Source: Arthrobacter sp. OAP107
Lineage (GTDB): Bacteria; Actinomycetota; Actinomycetes; Actinomycetales; Micrococcaceae
Assembly: GCF_040546765.1 (NCBI RefSeq)
Contig: NZ_JBEPOK010000001.1
Coordinates: 5,084,001 to 5,148,000, forward strand
Direction of reading: 5' to 3'
Length of the DNA: 64,000 bases
The notes under the pieces are model-generated. The model saw only the letters and a list, made by a program, of their open reading frames with translations, had not been told where the DNA came from and made no database searches. A program made the position numbers and the translations under genes. Positions 55,263-63,794 of this stretch are shown one piece after another. The first letter of the stretch is position 1; each line of letters begins with the position of its first letter.

Positions 55263-55650
55263 CCCTACTGCCGCCGTCGTCCGTTCCCCCAAGTCCGCAG
55301 CAGCGGCCACGGGCAGCTTTATCTGGAACCTGCCCCGCAATATCCTCATTCTTCTGCTTCTGGCCTACCGCAAGGTGGTTTCGCCCTTGTACGGCCAGGT
55401 TTGCCGATTTTTTCCCTCCTGCTCGGCCTATGCGCTTGAAGCGGTCACCGTGCACGGTGCTGTCAAGGGCAGCTGGCTCGCGGCCCGGCGCCTGGCACGC
55501 TGCCACCCGTGGAACGCCGGTGGCGTGGACCATGTCCCCGCCGGCCACCGGGAATGGCCTGAAAACCGGACCCCCAGAATTGTTGTGCTGAATAACCCGG
55601 ACAAGTACCTGGCTGCTCAGACTGATGAAGAAGGCCGCGCTGCGGCCTGA
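55255..55650 (+). CDS. yidD: Membrane protein insertion efficiency factor YidD
   Basis: 131 residues. The conserved core is RKVVSPLYGQVCRFFPSCSAY followed (after ALEAV) by HGAVKGSWLAARRLARCHPW and GGVDHVP; three conserved Cys are present. The N- and C-terminal extensions are longer than in E. coli (85 residues). Membrane-associated helper of YidC; the gene lies between rnpA and yidC as in most bacteria. Confidence 0.95.
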   Translation: MLDPTAAVVRSPKSAAAATGSFIWNLPRNILILLLLAYRKVVSPLYGQVCRFFPSCSAYALEAVTVHGAVKGSWLAARRLARCHPWNAGGVDHVPAGHREWPENRTPRIVVLNNPDKYLAAQTDEEGRAAA

Positions 55651-55666
55651 CGAATAGGGAAATCGT

Positions 55667-56647
55667 ATGGACTTCTTTGGAACAATCATGGCCCCGTTCA
55701 AATGGCTGGTCTCGGTCATTATGGTCGGCTTCCATGACGGATTGAGCTTCATCGGCCTGCCGGCCGCGAACGGCTGGACCTGGACGCTGTCCATCATCGG
55801 GCTGGTGCTGGTGATCCGTGCCGCCCTGATTCCTGTGTTCGTCAAGCAGATCAAGGCCCAGCGCGGGATGCAACTGCTGCAGCCCGACCTGAAGAAGATG
55901 CAGGACAAGTACAAGGGCAAGACCGATCAGCTTTCCCGTCAGGCCATGGCGCAGGAGCAGATGGCCCTGTACAAGAAGCACGGCACCAACCCGTTCTCTG
56001 CCTGCCTCCCGATGCTCATCCAGATGCCGTTCTTCTTTGCCCTGTTCCAGGTGCTCTCCGGCATCAGCTCCGCCAAGGCGGGCGGCCAGGGTATCGGCGC
56101 CATGAGTGTTGAGCAGGTCAGGCAGTTCGACGAGTCCAGCATCTTCGGTGCACCGCTCTCCGCGACACTCCTTCACGGCACGCCCGAGGGTGGCAACGTA
56201 GTCGCGGTGTGGATCCTCTCCATCGTGATGATCCTGGCCATGACGGCCTCGCAGTTCATCACGCAGAAGCAGATCATGGCCAAGAACATGTCGGAAGAGG
56301 CCATGGCCAGCCCGTTCATGCGCCAGCAGAAGATGATGCTGTACATCCTGCCCATCGTCTTCGGTGTGGGCGGCATCAACTTCCCTATCGGTGTCCTGAT
56401 CTACTGGACCACCACCAACCTGTGGACCATGGGCCAGCAGTTCTTTGTCATCCGCCGCATGCCGACGCCGGGGTCCCCCGCCGCCAAGGCCCTCGCCGAG
56501 CGCCGTGCCGCCAAGGGCCTTCCGGCCCTCCCCCTCCTGGGCGGCAAGAAGGTCGACGCCGAAGCGGAAGCAGCTGCCGCCGCTGCGGTTGCGCAGGCCC
56601 GGACGCAGCGCACCCAGCCACAACGTAAGAACAGGAAGAAGAAGTAA
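55667..56647 (+). CDS. yidC: Membrane protein insertase YidC
   Basis: 326 residues. The Oxa1/YidC core of five membrane segments is present without the large periplasmic domain of Gram-negative YidC: FKWLVSVIMVGFHDGLSFIG, IIGLVLVIRAALIPVFVKQIKAQR (in parts: RAALIPVFVKQ), PMLIQMPFFFALFQVL, and PIGVLIYWTTTNLWTMGQQF. The conserved Arg in the groove segment is kept. Basic C-terminal tail (RTQPQRKNRKKK) may bind ribosomes. Stop overlaps the khpB start. Confidence 0.96.
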   Translation: MDFFGTIMAPFKWLVSVIMVGFHDGLSFIGLPAANGWTWTLSIIGLVLVIRAALIPVFVKQIKAQRGMQLLQPDLKKMQDKYKGKTDQLSRQAMAQEQMALYKKHGTNPFSACLPMLIQMPFFFALFQVLSGISSAKAGGQGIGAMSVEQVRQFDESSIFGAPLSATLLHGTPEGGNVVAVWILSIVMILAMTASQFITQKQIMAKNMSEEAMASPFMRQQKMMLYILPIVFGVGGINFPIGVLIYWTTTNLWTMGQQFFVIRRMPTPGSPAAKALAERRAAKGLPALPLLGGKKVDAEAEAAAAAAVAQARTQRTQPQRKNRKKK

Positions 56648-57210
56648 TGTCTGTTGAGAGCTCTGAGCACGCACTTTCCGCTGAAACCAGCGAAGACCAG
56701 GACTCCGTTGCCGGCACCGTAAACGCGGGCAAGGGCACGTCGGCAAGCCGCCTGGAAGAAGAGGGCGACGTCGCCGCCGATTACCTTGAGGAACTGCTCG
56801 ACATTGCCGACATCGACGGCGACATTGACATTGAGGTCCGCAACGGACGCACCTACATCTCGATCGTGACCGAGGAAGAGTCCGCCGGGCTCGAGAGCCT
56901 CGTGGGCCGCGACGGCGAGGTGCTGGAAGCCCTTCAGGAGCTGACCCGCCTCTCGGTTCTTTCGGCGACGGAGAACCGCTCACGCCTGGTGCTGGACATC
57001 AACGGCTACCGCAAGGAACGCGCGGGGCACCTGCAGAAGATCGCAGAGGACGCGGTCGCCAGCGTCAAGGAAACCGGTGAGGCCGTTGCACTGGAGCCCA
57101 TGAGCGCATACGAACGGAAGATCGTCCACGACGCCGTTGCTGACCTTGGATTCGTCAGCGAGTCCGAGGGCGAGGGTGCAGGCCGGCACATCGTCGTTTC
57201 CGCCGACTGA
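56647..57210 (+). CDS. khpB: RNA-binding protein KhpB (Jag/SpoIIIJ-associated)
   Basis: 187 residues. Acidic N-terminus, then a KH domain (about 60-130: LVGRDGEVLEALQELTRLSV) and a C-terminal R3H domain (about 130-187: LEPMSAYERKIVHDAVADL). The Jag N-terminal domain is absent, as in other actinobacteria. Binds RNA; placed after yidC as usual. Confidence 0.94.
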   Translation: MSVESSEHALSAETSEDQDSVAGTVNAGKGTSASRLEEEGDVAADYLEELLDIADIDGDIDIEVRNGRTYISIVTEEESAGLESLVGRDGEVLEALQELTRLSVLSATENRSRLVLDINGYRKERAGHLQKIAEDAVASVKETGEAVALEPMSAYERKIVHDAVADLGFVSESEGEGAGRHIVVSAD

Positions 57211-57229
57211 ACCGTTGGCTGACGTACTG

Positions 57230-57880
57230 ATGGTTGAAATGACGGCTGCCGAGCGTCAGGCGGCGGAGAAGATCTTCGGCAACCGCCTGGGCCTGGCTGA
57301 ACGGTATGTCGAACACCTGGCGACCTCCGGGACCGAGCGTGGGCTCATTGGTCCCCGGGAGATCCCACGGCTCTGGGGACGGCATGTCCTGAACTGCGCG
57401 GTGATCGAAAGTGAGATTCCCCAGGGAAGCCACGTGGCCGACGTCGGAAGCGGCGCCGGCCTGCCGGGCCTTTGCCTGGCAATTGCCCGTCCTGACCTGG
57501 AACTGACCCTCATCGAACCGCTGGAGCGCCGGGTGATCTGGCTGCAGGAAGTGGTTGACGATCTTGGGTTGAGTAACGTCACCGTCATGCGCACGCGTGC
57601 CGAACTGGCTGTTGGAATGGTGACGGCCGACGTCGTGACCGCCCGGGCTGTGTCCGCGCTGAGCAACCTTGCGGGCCTGACCATTCCGCTGCTCGGCGGC
57701 GAAGGTGAAGTCGTGGCCATCAAGGGCCGCAGCGCTGCCGAGGAAATCGAGAAGGCGGCCAAGGCCATCCGCAAGCTGGGCGGTGTGGAGACATCCGTTG
57801 TCACAGTAGGACAAAACCTGCTCGAGGAGCCCACCACCGTGGTGCGGATCGTAGTTAAGAAGACCCAAAAGAGCGCCTAG
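57230..57880 (+). CDS. rsmG: 16S rRNA (guanine527-N7)-methyltransferase RsmG
   Basis: 216 residues from ATG 57230; a TTG at 57215 or the ATG at 57239 are other choices. Motifs: ERYVEHLATSGTERGLIGPRE, IPRLWGRHVLNC, SAM-binding VADVGSGAGLPGLCLAIARP, LIEPLERRVIWLQEVV and VTARAVSALSNL. Methylates G527 in the 530 loop; loss gives low-level streptomycin resistance. 85 bp ahead of parA. Confidence 0.96.
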   Translation: MVEMTAAERQAAEKIFGNRLGLAERYVEHLATSGTERGLIGPREIPRLWGRHVLNCAVIESEIPQGSHVADVGSGAGLPGLCLAIARPDLELTLIEPLERRVIWLQEVVDDLGLSNVTVMRTRAELAVGMVTADVVTARAVSALSNLAGLTIPLLGGEGEVVAIKGRSAAEEIEKAAKAIRKLGGVETSVVTVGQNLLEEPTTVVRIVVKKTQKSA

Positions 57881-57965
57881 CCCCGCACGGTGCCGCGGGT
57901 CCATAGGGTGAAGCGGTTAGGCTAGAGAACGGCAGTGAAAGCCGAACGAGAGTGAGTGTGTCCCA

Positions 57966-59018
57966 GTGACCAGTAGCGAAACCTCCACGCAACGGATTCC
58001 CCCGTTCGTGTCCCTGGGGTCGGCGCGTGCCTTTGGCGTATCACCGGTCGCTACCACGGCAAATCAATTTAATCCGGTTGCAGGCACCGGGGCCGCCAAG
58101 GTTTCACGTGAAACCGCTGCCCGCGGCAACGTCCTGGACACCCTGGATGACTCGAGCCCCATCGCCCGGGAGCTCGCCCACGAGAACCGACGGCGTGAGC
58201 GGCTCCTTGGCCGTAACCTGCCGAAGCCGGAGAAGACACGAATCTTCACGGTTTCAAACCAAAAAGGCGGTGTCGGTAAAACCACCACCACTGTCAACAT
58301 CGCTGCGGCCCTGGCGGCGGCCGGCCTGAACGTCCTGGTCATCGACATCGACCCGCAGGGCAATGCATCCACGGCGCTGGGCATTGAGCACCATGCCGAC
58401 GTCGACAGCATCTATGACGTGCTGATCAACGATGTGGCGCTTGCGGACGTCGTGGCCCAGTGCCCGGATATCAGCAACCTCATCTGCGCCCCGGCCACCA
58501 TCCACCTGGCCGGTGCCGAGATCGAACTGGTTTCGTTGGTGGCCCGGGAACAGCGCCTCCGCCGCGCCATCGACGTCTATGCCAAAGCCCGGCAGAAGAA
58601 GGGCGAGCAGCGGCTGGACTATATCTTCATCGACTGCCCGCCGAGCCTTGGCCTTCTGACGGTCAACGCCTTCTGCGCGGCCAGCGAGGTACTCATCCCC
58701 ATCCAGTGCGAGTACTACGCGCTCGAGGGACTGAGCCAGCTGCTGAAGAACATCGAGATGATCCAGAAGCACCTGAACGCGGATCTGGAAGTGTCCACCA
58801 TCCTGCTGACCATGTACGACGGACGGACCAACCTGGCCGCCCAGGTCGCCGCTGAAGTCCGGCAGCACTTCCCGGACCAGGTCCTTGACGCCGTCGTTCC
58901 CCGCTCTGTGCGGATCTCCGAGGCACCGAGTTACCAACAGACTGTGATGACCTACGATCCATCCTCCAGCGGCGCGTTGTCCTACCTGGAAGCCGCAGCG
59001 GAAATCGCTGAGCGTTAG
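57966..59018 (+). CDS. parA: Chromosome partitioning ATPase ParA (Soj)
   Basis: 350 residues from GTG 57966. A variable N-terminal extension of about 90 residues, then the deviant Walker A SNQKGGVGKTTTTVNIA, Walker A' VLVIDIDPQGNASTALG and Walker B FIDCPPSLGLLTVNA. The DNA of codons 46-50 (VSRET) is itself a perfect parS site. Binds DNA with ATP and pulls ParB-parS complexes. Followed by a hairpin (59044-59064) and parB. Confidence 0.97.
   Translation: MTSSETSTQRIPPFVSLGSARAFGVSPVATTANQFNPVAGTGAAKVSRETAARGNVLDTLDDSSPIARELAHENRRRERLLGRNLPKPEKTRIFTVSNQKGGVGKTTTTVNIAAALAAAGLNVLVIDIDPQGNASTALGIEHHADVDSIYDVLINDVALADVVAQCPDISNLICAPATIHLAGAEIELVSLVAREQRLRRAIDVYAKARQKKGEQRLDYIFIDCPPSLGLLTVNAFCAASEVLIPIQCEYYALEGLSQLLKNIEMIQKHLNADLEVSTILLTMYDGRTNLAAQVAAEVRQHFPDQVLDAVVPRSVRISEAPSYQQTVMTYDPSSSGALSYLEAAAEIAER
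58101..58114. other. parS: parS site inside parA
   Basis: GTTTCACGTGAAAC, a perfect match to the bacterial parS consensus, in frame as part of Val-Ser-Arg-Glu-Thr. Confidence 0.95.
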
Positions 59019-59043
59019 AATTTTCCAAACACAGCAACAGCCG

Positions 59044-59064
59044 GAGCCCGGCATAGCCGGGCTC
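59044..59064 (+). terminator. Hairpin between parA and parB
   Basis: Perfect 9-bp stem GAGCCCGGC / GCCGGGCTC, ATA loop, followed by TTCC only. Probably lowers but does not end transcription into parB. Confidence 0.45.
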
Positions 59065-59085
59065 TTCCGATGGAGGGAATCATCC

Positions 59086-60333
59086 ATGAGCGATAAGCGA
59101 CGCGGGCTCGGTCGCGGTCTTGGCGCACTCATTCCAAGTTCCGCTTCCGCAGGCGCTTCGGGTAACGGAGCAGCTCCGTCGCGCCCTGTGGATCTCTTCT
59201 TCCCTGAGGCGCGGAAGACGGCTGAACCTGTTCCCGCCGTAGAGACCGACATGTCTGTCCTCAATGATGCTCCGGCACGCCAGTCCGGCCGAAAGGCCGA
59301 GGCTTCGGCCCCGGCCGAAGCAGATGCCAACGACGCTTCTGATGCGGAGTCCTCCACAGCGAAGTCCACGGCGAAGACTGCCGCCAAGGATGCTGGTACA
59401 GGCACGTCCAACGACGCCGCCCGGTCTGCCGGTCCCGATGCACAGAAGACTGCCGGCAGCGCACGTAAGGCTGACTCCGCCGCTGCCCCGGACAACGACG
59501 TCGAGCTCGTCGAAGTGCCCGGCGTCCGTTTTGCCGAAATCCCGGTCGCGGACATCCACCCCAACCGCAAACAGCCCCGTACCGTCTTCGATGAGGACGA
59601 CATGGCGGAGCTTGTTCACTCCGTTCGGGAAATAGGCGTCCTCCAGCCAATTGTGGTGCGGACTTCAACCGAAACGGGTGGAGAACCGTACGAGCTGGTG
59701 ATGGGTGAACGCCGCTGGCGTGCAGTTCAGGCCGCCGGACTCTCCACGATCCCGGCGATTGTGCGTGACACGACGGATGACGACCTCCTCCGTGACGCTC
59801 TTCTGGAGAACCTGCACCGCAGCCAGCTCAATCCGCTCGAAGAGGCAGCCGCGTACCAGCAGCTGCTGGAAGACTTCGGCACAACGCACGAGCAGCTGGC
59901 TGACCGTATCGGACGCTCGCGCCCTCAGGTGTCCAACACCCTGCGGCTGTTGAAACTCCCCCCGCTGGTGCAGCGTCGTGTCGCCGCCAATGTGCTCTCG
60001 GCGGGCCACGCCCGGGCTCTCCTCTCCCTTCCCGATGCAGCGTCCATGGAGCGCTTGGCGCAGAAGATTGTTGCGGAGGGCATGTCTGTCCGTGCCACTG
60101 AGGAAGCGGTCACGCTGCACCGTGAACCGGCAACGCCGGCTAAGAACAACATTCCCCGCCCGGGGGCCCGCCACGAGCGGCTGGATTACCTGGCCTCCTC
60201 GCTGTCGGACAGACTCGATACCAACGTGAAGATCTCGCTCGGCGCGCGCAAGGGCCGCGTGAGCATTGAGTTCGCGAGCGTTGAAGACCTCAACCGCATC
60301 ATGGACGTCCTTGCACCGGGGAGCGACAACTAA
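59086..60333 (+). CDS. parB: Chromosome partitioning protein ParB (Spo0J)
   Basis: 415 residues. RRGLGRGLGALIP at the N-terminus (ParA-contact type), a long Ala/Ser-rich linker (about 45-140), then the ParB core: IPVADIHPNRKQPRTVFDED (box I region), GERRWRAVQAAGL and LRDALLENLHRSQLNPLEEA (CTPase motifs), and helix-turn-helix GTTHEQLADRIGRSRPQVSNTLRLL. The linker is longer than in most ParB proteins. Binds the parS sites listed here and spreads as a CTP-dependent clamp. ATG preceded by GGAGGG. Confidence 0.97.
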   Translation: MSDKRRGLGRGLGALIPSSASAGASGNGAAPSRPVDLFFPEARKTAEPVPAVETDMSVLNDAPARQSGRKAEASAPAEADANDASDAESSTAKSTAKTAAKDAGTGTSNDAARSAGPDAQKTAGSARKADSAAAPDNDVELVEVPGVRFAEIPVADIHPNRKQPRTVFDEDDMAELVHSVREIGVLQPIVVRTSTETGGEPYELVMGERRWRAVQAAGLSTIPAIVRDTTDDDLLRDALLENLHRSQLNPLEEAAAYQQLLEDFGTTHEQLADRIGRSRPQVSNTLRLLKLPPLVQRRVAANVLSAGHARALLSLPDAASMERLAQKIVAEGMSVRATEEAVTLHREPATPAKNNIPRPGARHERLDYLASSLSDRLDTNVKISLGARKGRVSIEFASVEDLNRIMDVLAPGSDN

Positions 60334-60351
60334 GGAATCCGTTGAAGATCA

Positions 60352-60375
60352 GGGCCCGTTCAGGTGAACGGGCCC
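60352..60375 (+). terminator. Terminator of the rpmH-parB unit
   Basis: Perfect 11-bp stem GGGCCCGTTCA / TGAACGGGCCC with a 2-base gap, followed by TTTTCTGTTT. Confidence 0.92.
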
Positions 60376-61158
60376 TTTTCTGTTTGCCGTTTGCGGTCCG
60401 CCTCGATCCCACTGCCAGCTGTCAACGTTGGCTGGTCTCCGGGTCCCTGGTTTTTTTGCTGGTCCGTTTCACGTAGATCGTGCACGTGGTCGCGGAGTGA
60501 ACCTGGGCAAATTGCATCGTGAGGAAGCTTGAGGCCCGGTGCCTTGGAGCGTATATGGTTCGCTGCGGAACTGTGTACTTGTCGTGTCCCGCGCCGCTGC
60601 CGATAGCAGCGTTACCCTCATGATTTGCCAGCGGACGAGGGAGCGTCCGAAGAGTACGGACTATGCGCTTCTGGTCGGAGGACGGGAGTCTGTGGACGTC
60701 CGAAGTCGGCACTGAGGCACCTCCAGAGGGCCACTACAGACGTCTGCGCAGCCTCACGGTAGGTTCTGTCTTGGCGGGTGGTCTGGTGGGAACTGCGTGC
60801 CTACGTACGAGGACCTGTCGGGCCCTGGCGTTTGTCTGCTCTCATGGATGCATTCGGCCTTCCAATGGGCCGTAGGCGGTAGTGGTTGCCTCTTGTGATG
60901 TCCTACTTTGCTGGCGGTCTACACTTCAGGAATGGCCGGACGCGCGTGGTGGCGTACCGGCGCGCTTTTGCGGGATCACGTGGAGGTATTGCCATCACGG
61001 TAGCCACGATTCCTGCGCTGATCGCTGGGACGCACATATATTGGTCCTTAGGCTGCGCAGCGCCCGCCCACCCGGCGGGGGCCCGCATCATCGCGCTCCG
61101 CGCTGGCCTGAGTTGTGATGCAGCGTGCTGCAGAGTTTGCCGGTGTCGTGCGGGCAAC

Positions 61159-61172
61159 GTTTCACGTGAAAC
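61159..61172. other. parS: parS site
   Basis: GTTTCACGTGAAAC, perfect match. Confidence 0.95.
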
Positions 61173-61607
61173 CCTGAGGAGATCGAAGCAAGTGCAGGTG
61201 AGGCGCAGATCCTTTTGTGCGGCTTTGTGTTTGTCCGCGCCGCTGTTCTCGTTCCCTTCCCCTTATCGAAGGGAACATGGCCGAGGCGTGTCGCGATAAG
61301 CAAAGCTGCCTACTTTTACCTGGCCAGGTCTCCCCTCTCGTCTGAGAATGGTCGGCCAATTTCGGTTCGATCTTGACGGGCTCGTGCTCGCCCACGTGCA
61401 GCCCGCCTAGCCCATCTGCCGAGAATCGGGGACGGTTCTCCATCCACTGCCGACTCCGCTACCCCCGACTGACGTATTGCGCTTCCCAGGAGCTGAGAAC
61501 CAGATAGGTGGGAATCACCGGAACCGACGTGACGATACACCCTGCACAGTGAAACTTGCCGCAGACCGTACGACCGCTTCCGTGGCATTGCGCCGCCGGG
61601 CGCATTG

Positions 61608-61621
61608 GTTTCACGTGAAAC
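61608..61621. other. parS: parS site
   Basis: GTTTCACGTGAAAC, perfect match. Confidence 0.95.
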
Positions 61622-62252
61622 AGGAGACGCGAGGCGGAAGGTCTCACCCCAATGCCTGGACTGGCAACAAAGTTTCTCCCTCGGGCTAGCGGCTTCCGCC
61701 GCAGAGATAGGCAAGAGAGGACTATATCCGAAGACACCAATTAGCGGCACCCTCGCGTGCCGGAAGAGATAGCCGTGGCTGCAAACATAACTGGAAGCGT
61801 GCGGGGGTGGCGATAATCCCCCCATGTGCAGACCAAGCGAAGAGACCCACTCGAAATTCCAAGAGAGTAATCAGATCCAGAATGGCAGGCCCAGCTGGTG
61901 CAGGCTGGACCACAACTGGGCTGAGGCGATGAAGGGTGGGGTTTCCCTGGCGCTTCGGCCGCGGCCACAGGCGCAGTGTATGGCCAACACCAACGCGCTG
62001 GTCGGTGACGGTGTCTATTGTCGGCCTGCCGGCTTCGTGCTGACCGCACTAGTGCCTTCTTCTGTGCCGAGGGTTCGCGGTGTGAGCGGTTCACCGGGTA
62101 CCCGAAGGTTGCATCAAGACGAGCAATGGGGCACCGCAGAAGTGGATCGGCTGTAGATGTCCCTGATCGGGGATCGGGCTGGCCGCAGGTAGAGTTCCAG
62201 CAGGCCCCGCGCACCCTCACCGCGTATTTCCGCCCAGGGTCGGCGGAGGACA

Positions 62253-62266
62253 GTTTCACGTGAAAC
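62253..62266. other. parS: parS site
   Basis: GTTTCACGTGAAAC, perfect match; followed by A, matching the longer 16-bp consensus on one side. Confidence 0.95.
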
Positions 62267-62595
62267 ATGCGCATGCGCTCTCCTGGCATTGACCAGTCCC
62301 ATGCCTGGACTTTCGAGGGACGCAGACACGGATGGTAGTTGCAGTCCGACAACGGGAGGGTTGAAATGGATCGGCGCGAACTGGCGGTATGTGGGCCCTT
62401 CAGTCCCACATAGTCACCACCGCTTTGGCCCTCATTTGCGCATACAGAGGAGGAAAGGTGAGGGGCCTAGGCCAGGAGCACTCCACGCCACCAGAGTTCT
62501 GATCATGTAGTTGGTGAAACGGCACGGGAATTTTCCTAGCCAGACGCAAGCGATGCGGCCTACTGCTTTGCATCCCGATCGCACCAAGGCGAGCG

Positions 62596-62654
62596 GAACT
62601 GCGGTTCGTCCGTATTGGGAACTTGGGTTCGTCTGTATTGGGAACTGCGGTTCG
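62596..62654. repeat. 23-bp tandem repeat, about 2.6 units
   Basis: Units begin at 62596, 62619 and 62642, each GAACTKSGGTTCG; the first two continue into a shared GTATTGG end. Units differ at a few bases. GAAC/GTTC gives each unit a small dyad (GAACTGCGGTTC). Confidence 0.85.
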
Positions 62655-62817
62655 CCGTGATGAGAAGTCAGTCGGCGTCTGGTCGCTGAGTCCGCAGACC
62701 GTCTATGCCGCTGGCCATGTCGCTGGCGGCGGACGCCTAGCACTAACAGTCCCGACGGGCGACGGCGCGCCCGTGATGTGCCTGTGCACCTATAGCCAAT
62801 TTCGCTGGTGATAACCC

Positions 62818-62850
62818 GGTGGATAAGCCTGTGGATAAACCTGTGGGTAA
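62818..62850. other. DnaA-box array (left group)
   Basis: Three boxes in the same orientation, 12 bp apart: GGTGGATAA 62818, perfect TGTGGATAA 62830-62838, TGTGGGTAA 62842. Confidence 0.75.
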
Positions 62851-62946
62851 AGTTGGGGATATGACAGGGCCCACGGACTCGAGTGTCCTAGTCCGACGAG
62901 CCGGTGCCTTTCGAGCACCGCCATTCCGCGTCGAACTGCGCGGCCT

Positions 62947-62960
62947 GTTTCACGTGAAAC
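62947..62960. other. parS: parS site
   Basis: GTTTCACGTGAAAC, flanked by GGCC on both sides (GGCCT left, GGCC right), lengthening the dyad. Confidence 0.95.
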
Positions 62961-63172
62961 GGCCATTGCCTTTGTCGTCCTGGCTGCGGTACGGGTGCCG
63001 GAAGCGGTTCGGGACATGGCTATCAATCGAAATTGGTGTTTTGCGAGCTGTCTAAACGCAGCGATCCCGGCGAACGCCACGACGGTCACCCTCTGACGTG
63101 CAGCTGCGCAAGCGGGCGGCACGAGTGCCCAGGAAGCCGGCGGCCGTGATTTTGCTCACGGACGCCGCAAGC

Positions 63173-63242
63173 TAATCCACAGGCCCTCTGATCCTGCTGT
63201 GGATAACGCTGTGGATTTGGCTGTGGATAAGACTGTGAATAA
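63173..63242. other. DnaA-box array (right group)
   Basis: TAATCCACA 63173-63181, perfect TGTGGATAA 63198-63206, TGTGGATTT 63210-63218, perfect TGTGGATAA 63222-63230, TGTGAATAA 63234-63242. The last four share orientation with 12-bp spacing. Confidence 0.8.
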
Positions 63243-63753
63243 TGTCATGGTGAGACTCGATACATCGGCAGGGCACGGGCCTCGAACTTGCCGATTGCCG
63301 GTCATTTTGCGGTCTGCCAGCGCGACTTACGTCAGTCTTCTGAGTCGCCTCGTGAACGTCCGCACGTCCGAAGCTCGGACCGTGGTACCCCCGTGTACGG
63401 CTGCGCGGCCTGCCGGATGTGCAACTAGCAGCGTATCGGGCTCTCTTCTGTCGCTAACGCAGAATGCGTGGTGGGTGGATGCGCGCTCCGCCGACGGCGG
63501 TCCTGCTTGAATACAGATCTTCAGTGACTCCCGCGTCCATGTCAAACAAGCTCTTTGCTGGGTGACTGTTCCACATGCCCGTAGGACCGGTGTAGGCCTG
63601 GTGTTGCGCCGAAGGCTGGACGTGGGCGGCATTGCCGCTTTTCTCTGGTTTGCGGATTGCGTTAACTTCCCGGCGTGATCGCGTGGTGGCTCTCAGTCTG
63701 CGGTCGACGGGCCCTACATTCCCGAGTCCACCGTCCCGTTGGTGCTGACCTCC

Positions 63754-63794
63754 TTTGACCAGCTCTTCTTTGACCAGCTCTTCTTTGACCAGCC
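63754..63794. repeat. 15-bp tandem repeat, about 2.7 units
   Basis: TTTGACCAGCTCTTC at 63754-63768 and 63769-63783, then TTTGACCAGCC. Not a CRISPR: there are no spacers. Confidence 0.9.

Noticed and set aside
58254..59603. 449-residue minus-strand open frame across parA/parB
   Set aside because: Spans two clear sense genes and has no recognisable motif.
61741..62409. 222-residue minus-strand open frame in the gene-free zone
   Set aside because: Composition is Arg/Ser/Pro random-like, it runs across a parS site, and there is no ribosome site or motif.
62596..63794. CRISPR array
   Set aside because: Repeats are directly adjacent, without unique spacers, and no cas gene is present.
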